Below the pieces are notes generated by a model, which saw only the letters and a program-made list of their open reading frames with translations, was not told the DNA's origin and searched no databases. DNA of 64,000 nt from Solibacillus sp. FSL R7-0682 (GTDB lineage Bacteria > Bacillota > Bacilli > Bacillales_A > Planococcaceae). The stretch covers positions 3,742,501 to 3,806,500 of the forward strand of contig NZ_JBBOUI010000001.1 in the NCBI RefSeq assembly GCF_038005985.1, in the 5' to 3' direction. Made by a program: the position numbers and the translations under genes. Of the stretch, positions 42,636-51,765 are shown piece after piece. Numbering within the stretch: the stretch's first letter is position 1; each line of letters opens with the position of its first letter.

Positions 42636-45033
42636 CGTCTGCATCCCCCTTTTTCGCCTTTAGCTTAATGAGTGTGTAGACGCCAAGCCCTGCAATAAAT
42701 AGCACGACTACTTCAAGCATTGTATCGAATGCACGGAAATCGCCTAAAATCGTATTCACGATATTTTTTCCACCAGCCAAGTTGTAGGAGTCCTCAAAAT
42801 AAGCAGAAATTGGTTCGAATTTTTCATAATTCATAACTGTTAAGCCAATCAATGTAACAGTTGCACCAACAGCAATCGAAATCGTTGCTTTTGTTGCCCT
42901 CCAGCCCTTTGATACCTTTTCCTTTGAAAGCTTAGGTAAAAACTTGAAGGACAATAAAAACAGCGCTGTCGTAACTGATTCTACAACCAATTGTGTTAAA
43001 GCTAAATCTGGTGCTCGGAAGACAACGAAGAAGAACGCCACTGAATATCCAAGAACTCCATTTAATAACACGACGGTAATACGTTGCTTAGCAAATAAAA
43101 TGGCCATTGCTGCAAATATCATCACGAACACTAAAATTAACTCATATGGTTCGATAACAGAATCCTTTGATGGATCCCAGCTAAATACATCTGCATAAAT
43201 CATATAGCCTGCCAAAATAGCCACGAAGAATACATAAATATAGGTGAAGTAATAAGTTAAATTGCCATTCATATAACGCTTTGTTACGCGCTCTGAATAG
43301 TTTTCACTAAATCCAATTACACGCTCATATAAGCCATTAAGCGTATAGTTTGGTGGAATAAGCTGATACACTGGGCGCCACTTCTTTAGTGTCCGGTATA
43401 AGAAAATACCAGCTACAATAACACCAAATGTCATTATTAATTCCGTACTGATATAACCATGCCATGCTGAAATATGAGGCGTCATATCTTCTGTTGATGG
43501 GAACATTGGATAAATACTTGCCATCGCTGGTCTTAAAATATAATGACCGAGGACGTTCGGGAAAATAAAAATACCAATAACAAGCCCAATTAAAATATAC
43601 GGTGAAATTAACATGCCGATTGGGGCCTCATGCGGTGGCTTCTCCAAACGATCTGGTTGAATTTTGCCGAAGAATGTTCGCATCACGATAATGACACAGT
43701 AAATAAACGTAAATACACTCGCTATCCATGCAACGATAGGAAATAATAATCCAACACTATTTAGTGAGAAAATATCAAGCTGCGTAATTTTTACTGTGGC
43801 CATAAAGAACATTTCTTTACTTAAGAAGCCGTTAAATGGTGGTAACCCTGCCATTGAGAAGCTACCAATGACGGCAATTGTAAAGGTAAAAGGCATGAGT
43901 GACATTAAACCACCTAAACGACGAATATCTCGTGTTCCAACTTCATGGTCGACAATACCAACCATCATGAATAATGCGCCTTTAAAAGTTGAGTGATTGA
44001 TCAAATGGAATAGTGCAGCAAACGTCGCCTGCGTATAAATAATAGAACCTGTTGAATAACCTAAATGTAATGCAGCAGAACCGAGGCCAAATAAGCTCAT
44101 AATTAATCCGAGCTGACTAATTGTAGAGTAAGCTAGTAATGCCTTTAAGTCATACTGACGGACCGCATTAAGTGAGCCCCAGAATAACGTTAAAATACCG
44201 ACACCACTTACCATCCAGAACCATACTTCATGCCCTCCAAAAATCGGCGTCGTACGGGCTACTAAATAAATCCCGGCCTTTACCATCGTTGCGGAGTGTA
44301 AATAGGCAGAAACCGGTGTTGGTGCCTCCATCGCATCTGGTAACCAAATATGGAATGGGAATTGCGCGGACTTAGTAAAAGCACCAAGTAGCACTAATAA
44401 CATTGCGGGAACAAACATTGCACTTGACTGAACAACATCTAAATTCGCTATAATTTCGCGAATACTAAATGTACCCGTCATTACATATAACATTAAAAAA
44501 CCAGCAAGCATGGCAACGCCACCACTTACAGTGATGAGCATAGCCTTCCGTGCACCTGCACGTGAAGCTTTACGATGATGCCAAAATGCGATTAACAGGA
44601 ATGACGAAACACTTGTCAACTCCCAAAACACATATAACACCATTAAATTATCTGAAAAGACAACGCCTAGCATAGCGCCCATGAAAAGTAATAAATAACA
44701 ATAGAAATGATGTAGCGATTCTTTCGTTGATAAATAAAAAATAGAATATAATATAACTAAACTACCTACGCCCGTGATGAGTAAACCAAAAATCATACTC
44801 AAGCCGTCTAAGTAAGTTGTTATATTAATACCGAATGAGGGGATCCACTCGAATGTTTTAACAAATGTTTCGCCACTTGCGATTCGAGGGATATATGTAG
44901 CTAATAACGAAAATAAAACAACGGGTACTACTAAAACAAACCATCCTAAGTGAATGTTTTTGAATCGCCTGTATATTAGCGGAATCAATGCCGCAGCGAT
45001 AAAGGGAAGTAAAATTGAAGATGCAACAATCAA
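42625..45033 (-). CDS. mnhA: Mrp Na+/H+ antiporter subunit A
   Basis: An ~802-residue proton-translocating subunit related to NuoL, with about 20 helices and a C-terminal MrpB-like/NuoJ-like extension (PYELILVFVMIFAAMAILFAKQRITVVLLNGVLGYSVAFFFVVFRAPDLALTQLVVESVT). Core motifs: LYVFWELTSVSSFLLIAFWHHR (conserved Glu), FTKSAQFPFHIWLPDAMEAPTPVSAYLHSATMVKAGIYL and LINHSTFKGALFMMVGIVDHE. The start is a TTG: 45033 has AGGAGG at 9 bases and is preferred over TTG 45039 (3 bases). First gene of the complete A-to-G operon, which exports Na+ in exchange for H+ and supports growth in salt and at high pH. Confidence 0.95.
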   Translation of the reverse strand: MIVASSILLPFIAAALIPLIYRRFKNIHLGWFVLVVPVVLFSLLATYIPRIASGETFVKTFEWIPSFGINITTYLDGLSMIFGLLITGVGSLVILYSIFYLSTKESLHHFYCYLLLFMGAMLGVVFSDNLMVLYVFWELTSVSSFLLIAFWHHRKASRAGARKAMLITVSGGVAMLAGFLMLYVMTGTFSIREIIANLDVVQSSAMFVPAMLLVLLGAFTKSAQFPFHIWLPDAMEAPTPVSAYLHSATMVKAGIYLVARTTPIFGGHEVWFWMVSGVGILTLFWGSLNAVRQYDLKALLAYSTISQLGLIMSLFGLGSAALHLGYSTGSIIYTQATFAALFHLINHSTFKGALFMMVGIVDHEVGTRDIRRLGGLMSLMPFTFTIAVIGSFSMAGLPPFNGFLSKEMFFMATVKITQLDIFSLNSVGLLFPIVAWIASVFTFIYCVIIVMRTFFGKIQPDRLEKPPHEAPIGMLISPYILIGLVIGIFIFPNVLGHYILRPAMASIYPMFPSTEDMTPHISAWHGYISTELIMTFGVIVAGIFLYRTLKKWRPVYQLIPPNYTLNGLYERVIGFSENYSERVTKRYMNGNLTYYFTYIYVFFVAILAGYMIYADVFSWDPSKDSVIEPYELILVFVMIFAAMAILFAKQRITVVLLNGVLGYSVAFFFVVFRAPDLALTQLVVESVTTALFLLSFKFLPKLSKEKVSKGWRATKATISIAVGATVTLIGLTVMNYEKFEPISAYFEDSYNLAGGKNIVNTILGDFRAFDTMLEVVVLFIAGLGVYTLIKLKAKKGDADVEN

Positions 45034-45460
45034 AAGCAAAAACCTCCTAGAGTAAAGTCAATGTATATGATTTATATGATGTATAGTAAGGATGAAAAAG
45101 ACAATCACACTTGACTATCCAATTAACTCAATTCATAATAATGTGGCATATGGAGAATCTATCTTCCAATACGAAAAATTTATCCGATAAAATATATCCA
45201 ATAATAAATTATTATGGAAAATTTACTAAACATTAAAGAAACAGTACAGGTATAAGTATACAATAATAATGTGCTTAATGCACTGTAATAGCATTAGTTT
45301 TCTCTCATTTATGCTAAATTTCTCAATATCAATTACGTCTCGACGTAATTGTGTCTGGATTAGACTTTGTGCTTTCACAAAGATTCCATTCCAAAACTAT
45401 GACATCTGCCAAAGTTTTTAATTCATTATCATAGGATAAGAAAAAGAGGTGCGAACTAAA
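45034..45460. other. Divergent mnhA / usp-like intergenic region with two inverted repeats
   Basis: No ORF. A perfect 10-bp inverted repeat with arms CAATTACGTC (45330-45339) and GACGTAATTG (45342-45351), 2-base spacer, is followed by CTTTGTG (45365-45371) / CACAAAG (45376-45382). Both lie about 80-130 bases before the plus-strand gene and about 300 bases before mnhA. They may be operators or leader hairpins. Confidence 0.55.
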
Positions 45461-46144
45461 ATGAAACATGTAAAAGGTCGAATGGATGAAAGTATTTTAG
45501 TTTGTGTGTATTACGGACAAAACGGCGAACGCTTAATTCGTCGTGGACACAAACTAGCTACTTTACTAGACTGCCCACTATACGTGCTAACAGTCGATTC
45601 TAAGCCACTTGATGCATTTGATGCAGAAAAGTCCGGTTATATTGAACAGTGGGAACAGCTTACTAATGAATTAGAAGTGGAAAAATTCATCGTAAAAGAC
45701 AATGAACGTCGCCCAATTCATAAAGTCATTACAGAAATTGCAATGGATTATAATATTACACAAATCATTGTAGGACAAAGTGCACAAAGTCGATGGGAAG
45801 AAATTACGAAAGGCTCTTTCTTAAATGTTTTACTGAAAGAAATTCCATTCGTCGATTTCCATATCGTATCAGTGAAACGTCCGAATGACGATGAGTTAAT
45901 TGATATTTTTGAAAAAGGTGTACGTGCCTACCTAGTAGAAGAAAACGAGCATTATAAGGTTGCATTTACATGCCCGAAAATCATTTCAATCGAGGGGATA
46001 TTCTTCAAGGAGATTGGAACAGATTTTGATAATGGTATTTTCAAATTTACGTATGACAACAAAATGTATGAAGTAAACATTACTGAAGGCATCGTTACAG
46101 ATCCAGACCGTATTCCTGCTGCAGTACGGACTGCACAAGGATAA
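45461..46144 (+). CDS. KdpD-type universal stress (UspA-like) domain protein
   Basis: A 227-residue cytoplasmic protein. Residues ~10-135 match the Usp domain as it appears in KdpD sensor kinases: MDESILVCVYYGQNGERLIRRGHKLATLLDCPLYVLTVDS, then ITQIIVGQSAQSRWEEITKGSFLNVLLKEIPFVDFHIVS. The remaining ~85 residues are an unknown beta-rich domain. There is no kinase or membrane part. The ATG at 45461 follows AGAGGTG; a GTG four codons earlier is part of that site. It is divergent from the Mrp operon, which suggests a role in cation stress; this is inference. Confidence 0.82.
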   Translation: MKHVKGRMDESILVCVYYGQNGERLIRRGHKLATLLDCPLYVLTVDSKPLDAFDAEKSGYIEQWEQLTNELEVEKFIVKDNERRPIHKVITEIAMDYNITQIIVGQSAQSRWEEITKGSFLNVLLKEIPFVDFHIVSVKRPNDDELIDIFEKGVRAYLVEENEHYKVAFTCPKIISIEGIFFKEIGTDFDNGIFKFTYDNKMYEVNITEGIVTDPDRIPAAVRTAQG

Positions 46145-46167
46145 TTCTTTAAAATAATATGTTCGTT

Positions 46168-46211
46168 AACTGCACTTCAATTGTTAAAAACAGAACAATT
46201 GAAGTGCAGTT
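46168..46211 (+). terminator. Terminator of the usp-like gene
   Basis: Perfect 18-bp stem, AACTGCACTTCAATTGTT (46168-46185) with its complement at 46194-46211, 8-base loop, T-run after. Confidence 0.88.
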
Positions 46212-46473
46212 TTTGCATTTAAATTATATGAACATAACTTCTCTAACATGCAACTTAATAATAGAATTAGAACAAATCAATATGCTACATCAAAAGTGCA
46301 AATGTGTGATTTTAAGTACAACGTAAAATCGCGGAGCGTCAAATTGAAAACGCGTTAAACGTGCTTAATTAAAGCAGCTTATAACTGAAAATCGCAAAAC
46401 CATACTAGCACAGATAGACATTGAAAAAAGGGACAATACATTATATTAATATAGCCAATATCTCTACACAAAA
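46212..46473. other. Intergenic stretch, nothing recognised
   Basis: About 260 AT-rich bases between two convergent terminators. I see no ORF, repeat or structured RNA here. Confidence 0.5.
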
Positions 46474-46508
46474 ATCGCGTACACGTGGACTGCCCTCGTG
46501 CACGCGAT
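46474..46508 (-). terminator. Terminator of the MFS gene
   Basis: Minus strand: ATCGCGTGCACG / CGTGTACGCGAT with one mismatch, 11-base loop, followed by TTTTTG. Confidence 0.8.
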
Positions 46509-46513
46509 ATTTT

Positions 46514-47716
46514 TTAAATTGCGACTTTGTCTTTCGGTAGGAAAAAGGCAACGAGTAAAAGTATGGTTAAGCAAGAAACAACAATCATTGTTGGCTCAAT
46601 GCCAAATTGATCCATAAACATCCCAATTACTACAGAACCTATTGCACCCATACCAAATGCAACTCCAACCGTTAACCCTGCCATTGTCCCAATTTTTGTT
46701 GGGACAAGTTCTTGCGCGTATACTACTGTCACAGTAAAACTAATCATAATAAGCATTCCGATAATGCTTAAAAAGATCATAACGAGTGGTAACGGTAAAA
46801 AGGGTAATGCTAAACAAAGTGGGATGGGCCCTATGACAGAAATCAAAATTGCATTTTTTCTCCCAATTCGATCGGATAACGGCCCACCAAAAAATGTTCC
46901 TACAACCCCTAAACCCATGAAAATAAAAATTAGTAATTGTCCAAATTCAATTTTTATTTTGTACACTTCGATCAAATAAAACACGTAGAAACTTGTCATA
47001 TTCGTCACATAAAATGAACGAGCGAAAATAATGACTAATAATAGCACAAGCGCCTTCCCTACTTGCCTTTTCGTCAATGGTGGTAGTGAAGAAACGAGCA
47101 CTTTTTTAACATTAGATAATTTCTCTTCTTCAAGCTGACGCTTATACCATGCCGCAATTTTAGTTAATAAAAAAATACCAATCGATGTCAGTACTAAAAC
47201 AAGCGCTACCCCATTCATACCAAAGGGCAAAATTAAAAATGCACTCAATAATGGCGCTAATGCTTGTCCCGAATTTCCGCCTACTTGATAAATGGACTGT
47301 GCCAATCCGCGCTTATTCCCTGCAGCCATAAATGATACACGGGAACCTTCGGGATGGAAAATTGCCGAGCCTATCCCTAAAAAGACGACAGACAATAAAA
47401 TCATCCAATATTGATCAACGACAATTAGTAATGTTAAGCCGATAAAAGAACTTGTCATTCCTAATGGTAATGCATACGGAAACGGCTTTTTATCAGTCAT
47501 AAATCCAACAGCTGGTTGCAACAAACTCGCAAATATATTTAATACAAATGAAATCATCCCTAGTTGTGTAAAAGTTAAGCCTAAATCACGCTCTAACAAT
47601 GGGAACATCGCAGGAATTACGGCCTGCATCGTATCATTTATTAAATGACACACACCAATTGCAACCATGACTGGATAGATTGGATTCGATCGATGTTGTT
47701 GTGTAATAGTTGACAT
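46514..47716 (-). CDS. MFS efflux transporter, fosmidomycin-resistance (Fsr) type
   Basis: A 400-residue major facilitator with 12 hydrophobic helices. The N-terminal segment VAIGVCHLINDTMQAVIPAMFPLLERDLGLTFTQLGMI and FHPEGSRVSFMAAGNKRGLAQSIYQVGGNSGQALAPLLSAF are typical of the Fsr family. The family exports fosmidomycin and other small drugs; the natural substrate is not known. The start ATG at 47716 has only a weak purine-rich site (AGAAAG). Divergent from the DUF421 gene. Confidence 0.9.
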   Translation of the reverse strand: MSTITQQHRSNPIYPVMVAIGVCHLINDTMQAVIPAMFPLLERDLGLTFTQLGMISFVLNIFASLLQPAVGFMTDKKPFPYALPLGMTSSFIGLTLLIVVDQYWMILLSVVFLGIGSAIFHPEGSRVSFMAAGNKRGLAQSIYQVGGNSGQALAPLLSAFLILPFGMNGVALVLVLTSIGIFLLTKIAAWYKRQLEEEKLSNVKKVLVSSLPPLTKRQVGKALVLLLVIIFARSFYVTNMTSFYVFYLIEVYKIKIEFGQLLIFIFMGLGVVGTFFGGPLSDRIGRKNAILISVIGPIPLCLALPFLPLPLVMIFLSIIGMLIMISFTVTVVYAQELVPTKIGTMAGLTVGVAFGMGAIGSVVIGMFMDQFGIEPTMIVVSCLTILLLVAFFLPKDKVAI

Positions 47717-47798
47717 ATTTTCACATTCTTTCTGATTACGTTAAATTCGTATAATTTCACCATCATTCGACCACTCTATCCGTTAAGGGAGTGATAAA

Positions 47799-48500
47799 AT
47801 GGAACTAAATTTAGGTGAAATGCTTATCCGGACGAGTGTTGCATTTTTTGCTATTTTACTGCTTGCGCGCATAATAGGCAAAAAACAACTCAGTCAGCTC
47901 ACTTTTTTCCACTATGTAACAGGTATTACATTTGGCTCGATTGCCGCTGAAATTTCGGCACAGGTAGAAACACCATTTTTAGATGGACTTGTCTCATTAA
48001 CTTGGTGGACTGTTTTAACGATTTTTGTCAGTTTTTTATCACTTAAATCAAAAAAAGCCCGTGTCCTTTTTGACGATAAACCGATGATTGTAATTCAAAA
48101 TGGTGTCATACTAAATGACAACTTAAAAAAATCAAGGCTTCATACCGATGAATTAACAATGATGTTACGGGAACAAAGCATATTTTCTTTAGACGAAGTA
48201 CTTTATGCTGTTTTTGAAACAAATGGTCAGTTAAGTGTCTTGAAAAAACCACTTATGCGTACTGCTACAGCGGAAAATGTAAATGTCTCAGCACCTTCAC
48301 CTCAATATTTACCAACAGAGCTCATTTCTGATGGGAAAATTATTTTAGAAAACTTAGCTGAACTCGAGCTTACGGAGGAATGGCTATTAAAAAAATTGTC
48401 CAAAAAAAATATTCATTCCGTTGAGGATGTTTATTATGCCCAAGTTTTAGAAAATGGTTCACTATATATTAGTATTAAAAATGCTAGTCCACCTTCATAA
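47799..48500 (+). CDS. DUF421 family membrane protein (YetF-like)
   Basis: A 233-residue protein with three N-terminal helices and a cytoplasmic C-terminal part. The DUF421 signature IRTSVAFFAILLLARIIGKKQLSQLTFFHYVTGITFGSIAAEIS is clear, as are FDDKPMIVIQNGVILNDNLKKSRL and MLREQSIFSLDEVLYAVFETNGQLSVLKK. In Bacillus the YetF-like proteins are produced during sporulation or stress, and their role is not settled. The ribosome site AAGGGAGTG precedes the ATG. Confidence 0.9.
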   Translation: MELNLGEMLIRTSVAFFAILLLARIIGKKQLSQLTFFHYVTGITFGSIAAEISAQVETPFLDGLVSLTWWTVLTIFVSFLSLKSKKARVLFDDKPMIVIQNGVILNDNLKKSRLHTDELTMMLREQSIFSLDEVLYAVFETNGQLSVLKKPLMRTATAENVNVSAPSPQYLPTELISDGKIILENLAELELTEEWLLKKLSKKNIHSVEDVYYAQVLENGSLYISIKNASPPS

Positions 48501-48581
48501 TAACAGAGCATTGGTTATATTTTAGATAGCAAAGCAATAACGCCTCTTATTATAGTCTCAATTTTCTAAAAAGTTAACAAA

Positions 48582-48624
48582 AAAACACAAAGGACTTCCC
48601 TAAGCGAGAAATTCTTTGTGTTTT
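48582..48624 (-). terminator. Terminator of the YxlEFG-like operon
   Basis: AAAACACAAAG (48582-48592) pairs with CTTTGTGTTTT (48614-48624) around a long loop with inner pairing. It lies directly past the permease stop at 48629. Confidence 0.75.
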
Positions 48625-48628
48625 CTAT

Positions 48629-49411
48629 TTATATTTTTAACATATTCATCCGTTTTTTACTTATCATAATTCCACTAATTATAGTAATAATTATTAGTAC
48701 TACTACCGCACTAAACGTCCACCAATAATTTTTCATTAACACACTATCTGTTAACAGTGCTAAGCCATAATTTGATAGCTTCCAAGGCGTCACCGTCCAA
48801 AAGCTACCGATTAATGCATCCACTATAAGTCCAAATGGAATGAGTAACAGTGTAATCGTGGCAGCAACTGCTGTTGAAAAGGCAGCACTCATTGCGACGG
48901 TTATTGCCATTACAAAGAGGAGCCAAACACAGTATGTTGTGAGCATTGCCAAAAATTTCATCCAATCGACAGTTCCGTATAAGAGCACTGTATAATATAT
49001 GCTGCCCATATAACCGGCTATTGCACTGATTACAGCTATAGCACTTGCCACTACCCATTTACTAAAAAATAGTGACGTAAATGAAATCGGTCTTACATAT
49101 AACAACGTCGCTGTACCATTTTGACGTTCCCGACTAAAGATGCCAATATAAGCTGCAATTAATACAATTAGCCCGATGGATTGAAATTGACCAGTTGAAG
49201 CAGCTAATAAATCTGCAGGTTGGAATTCCGGTAAAGTCATCGAAAAACCTTCTGGCATATTGCCAACGGACTTCATAATATCATCCATAAAATAATTTAC
49301 TAATGGATCACTAACACCAAGTAATATAAACACGAGCGGTATCCAAAGTATTTTAAAGCTTCTTACACTGTCCCGCCATTCTTTTAATAGTAACGTCCTA
49401 AATTGTTGCAT
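48629..49411 (-). CDS. ABC-2 type transporter permease (YxlG-like)
   Basis: A 260-residue membrane subunit with six helices. The N-terminus FRTLLLKEWRDSVRSFKILWIPLVFILLGVSDPLVNYFMDDI is typical of NosY/YxlG-type ABC-2 permeases. FSRERQNGTATLLYVRPISFTSLFFSKW is the conserved cytoplasmic segment after helix 2. It overlaps the ATPase gene by 14 bases. It is the last gene of an operon of regulator, PLDc_N protein, ATPase and permease, the same order as yxlE-yxlF-yxlG in the B. subtilis sigY operon. Confidence 0.9.
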   Translation of the reverse strand: MQQFRTLLLKEWRDSVRSFKILWIPLVFILLGVSDPLVNYFMDDIMKSVGNMPEGFSMTLPEFQPADLLAASTGQFQSIGLIVLIAAYIGIFSRERQNGTATLLYVRPISFTSLFFSKWVVASAIAVISAIAGYMGSIYYTVLLYGTVDWMKFLAMLTTYCVWLLFVMAITVAMSAAFSTAVAATITLLLIPFGLIVDALIGSFWTVTPWKLSNYGLALLTDSVLMKNYWWTFSAVVVLIIITIISGIMISKKRMNMLKI

Positions 49412-50300
49412 TTATTCCCGCCACCTTCATAAAGATTTCCTCCAGACTTGCTACTTCACGTTCAACTTTCTCGACTTCGTAAGGCGAGGCTACTAGTCGT
49501 TGAAGCAATTGCTGCATCGTTGGCGCATCATTTAAAATGTCGACATAAACAATATTTTGCACAGCTGTTGCATGAAGCTGAGATTGGCTCGCAAATTGAT
49601 GGGCCTGTGCTTCGTTCTTAAACTGTACTTTATAGCGTGGTAGCTCAAACTTTGCCTTTACTTGCTCGAGTGAGCCTTGTTCCACTAATTGACCATTTCG
49701 CATAAACAACAATTGGTCGGTCATCTCTTCTGCGTCATTTAAAATGTGTGTGGAATATAAAATTGTCGTGTGCTGTTGAATTTCCTTTAATAAATTCATA
49801 ATTTCCCTACGCCCGACTGGATCAAGCGCTGACACTGGTTCATCTAACAAAAGTAGCTTCGGCTTATGAATTAATGCTTGTGCAATGCCTAAACGTTGCT
49901 TCATTCCCCCAGAAAAAGTTGCTGTCTTTTTTTTCATTGCATCCCCAAGCCCTACGAACTCAAGCATTCTTTGACTTTCCTTCTTAATTGTTCGCTTCTC
50001 TAATCCACTTAAACTAGCTACCATTTGTAAATATTCTATTGCAGTTAACCAAGAATAATATTGAGGATATTGCGGTAAAAAGCCAATTGCTGTTCGCACG
50101 TCTGTTACCCCTGGCATGTAAATAGCTCCTGCTGATTGTGGAAGTAAGCCTGCTAACATCGATAACGTCGTCGTCTTTCCGGCACCGTTTGGACCAATAA
50201 GTGCCGTAGCTGTACGTGCTTCTAAAGTAAACGAAATATTATCGACAACCACATTCTCTCCATATCGCTTCGTCAGTTGCTTTACTTCAATGCAACTCAT
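49398..50300 (-). CDS. ABC transporter ATPase (YxlF-like)
   Basis: A 300-residue ATPase. Walker A is GPNGAGKTT, signature FSGGMKQR, Walker B LLLLDEPVSALDPVGRR and H-loop YSTHILNDAEEM, the exporter type. A C-terminal extension of about 80 residues follows, as usual for ABC-2 partners. Its ATG overlaps the stop of the small PLDc_N gene (4 bases), so the two are coupled. The substrate is unknown; the B. subtilis counterpart is thought to be part of a stress or antibiotic-related system. Confidence 0.92.
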   Translation of the reverse strand: MSCIEVKQLTKRYGENVVVDNISFTLEARTATALIGPNGAGKTTTLSMLAGLLPQSAGAIYMPGVTDVRTAIGFLPQYPQYYSWLTAIEYLQMVASLSGLEKRTIKKESQRMLEFVGLGDAMKKKTATFSGGMKQRLGIAQALIHKPKLLLLDEPVSALDPVGRREIMNLLKEIQQHTTILYSTHILNDAEEMTDQLLFMRNGQLVEQGSLEQVKAKFELPRYKVQFKNEAQAHQFASQSQLHATAVQNIVYVDILNDAPTMQQLLQRLVASPYEVEKVEREVASLEEIFMKVAGINATI

Positions 50301-50497
50301 GTATTTTTACGCCCGATTAAAAAGTAAAGAATTGGTCCAATTGTATTAACAACTAATGAAACAACAATCCACACCCATTTTGGACCGCGCGTTTCATGGG
50401 CACGCACAATATCAATAATCGCAACTGCCGCTAAAACAAATTGTAAAATAAGTAATGGGGCAATCAATGCCCACGGAATATTTAGGATTTCTTCCAT
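50297..50497 (-). CDS. PLDc_N domain small membrane protein (YxlE-like)
   Basis: A 66-residue protein with two helices (APLLILQFVLAAVAIIDIV; VWIVVSLVVNTIGPILYFLIGR). The segment TRGPKWVWIVVSLVVNTIGPILYFLIGR is the PLDc_N signature. In B. subtilis the same kind of protein, YxlE, modulates sigma-Y activity with YxlD. Here there is no sigma factor; an XRE regulator takes its position 3 bases upstream. The ribosome site of this gene overlaps the end of the regulator gene. Confidence 0.9.
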   Translation of the reverse strand: MEEILNIPWALIAPLLILQFVLAAVAIIDIVRAHETRGPKWVWIVVSLVVNTIGPILYFLIGRKNT

Positions 50498-50500
50498 TTG

Positions 50501-51616
50501 TTATTCCTCCCGTAATCGTAAATAATGTTTTAAATTCCTTAGTACCAATTGGTAGCGCGTATCCATTTGTAGCGCTGCAAACAATGGATTTTTCGCCACA
50601 CTTTCATACAATGCCTTTTTAATCGTTTGATCATCGCGTGGTGCCTGTGAGCTTAATAGTACTTCACGCTCAATCCAATTTTCTAATAAGTAAAAAAAGT
50701 TATCTCCTTGAAGACGAATAGGAAATGTAATACTCATACATGTTTTAACATAGTTTTCGATGCAAACAAACGCATCATCCAATCGTTGTTGCATCGCATA
50801 GCCACTAGCTGCCTTAATGTAAAACACAAGCGCTGTATTTGCATTTAGCTTATTCAATTCAAATGTTTCTAACAATACATTAATCCGGCGAACTGTTTCA
50901 TCAAAATAAGCAGGATGATCAATTTCAAGCAAAATCGTTTCAGAAGCATTCGATACGACCGATAATAGTTGCTGATACATATTGACTTGCAAAATTTCCT
51001 TCGCTTTGTCCGTGTTACCGAGCATTTTTTGCGCTGTTGCTACAAGCTCTTCGACACCCAATTTTATTGATACATCCTCACCTAATAGCTCAAGTACTTG
51101 CTTTGCATCACCTTTCATAATATAGACAAGCGCTTCTAACATAAGTGCCTCATTTGCAAGTTTGTAATCCCCGCTATGAAGCTTCACGCGGATACATAAT
51201 GCTAACACCTTCTCAAGTAATACCGCTTTATTCGTTGCTACGTCAGAATAATTCACATACAGTTGCGCCATTTTTAAAATAAGTGGAAAGCAGGAATAAT
51301 ATTCTGTTAAAAGCGTATCAATTTCTTTATCTACTTCTTCAAAAGGTTTGGTAGCAAATGCTTGTGCAAGTGTTGCATACGTTTCTAAAATGCGTTGTTC
51401 GGTCATTTGTGGCTCATAACCAAGTAATTCATCAATCGATACATTAAAATAGGCAGCGAGCTTTGGGAGCAGTAAAATATCCGGATAACTTAGTCCCTTT
51501 TCCCATTTTGAAACGGCTGCTCTTGACACCCCAACATAGCGTGCGATTTCCTCTTGTGTAACATTTAATGCCTTACGTCTCGTCGTAAAGATTGTGGCAA
51601 ATTGAAAGCTATTCAT
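50501..51616 (-). CDS. XRE family regulator with long C-terminal domain
   Basis: A 371-residue regulator. Residues ~5-65 are a Cro/C1-type HTH (FATIFTTRRKALNVTQEEIARYVGVSRAAVSKWEKGLSYPDILLLPKLAAYFNVSIDELLGYEP). The remaining 300 residues are helical, with TPR-like character. I start at the ATG at 51616 behind AGAGGTG; 14 extra codons lie upstream without such a site. It opens the operon with the YxlEFG-like genes and is the obvious candidate for its control, perhaps by binding a peptide or drug. Confidence 0.88.
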   Translation of the reverse strand: MNSFQFATIFTTRRKALNVTQEEIARYVGVSRAAVSKWEKGLSYPDILLLPKLAAYFNVSIDELLGYEPQMTEQRILETYATLAQAFATKPFEEVDKEIDTLLTEYYSCFPLILKMAQLYVNYSDVATNKAVLLEKVLALCIRVKLHSGDYKLANEALMLEALVYIMKGDAKQVLELLGEDVSIKLGVEELVATAQKMLGNTDKAKEILQVNMYQQLLSVVSNASETILLEIDHPAYFDETVRRINVLLETFELNKLNANTALVFYIKAASGYAMQQRLDDAFVCIENYVKTCMSITFPIRLQGDNFFYLLENWIEREVLLSSQAPRDDQTIKKALYESVAKNPLFAALQMDTRYQLVLRNLKHYLRLREE

Positions 51617-51725
51617 TGTACTCACCTCTATAATTTCATTATATGAAAAAATTCTCACTCATTATAGCGAATCGTCGTTACAATTCTCGACTTTTGTCAA
51701 CTACAAGTTACGCATATATAAAAAA

Positions 51726-51760
51726 GAAGACAAACTCAAAGTTCTCTCAAGTTTGTCTTC
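51726..51760 (-). terminator. Terminator of the sugar kinase gene
   Basis: GAAGACAAACT (51726-51736) pairs perfectly with AGTTTGTCTTC (51750-51760), 13-base loop; the A-run at 51720-51725 gives the T-run on the minus strand. Confidence 0.8.
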
Positions 51761-51765
51761 ATCGA

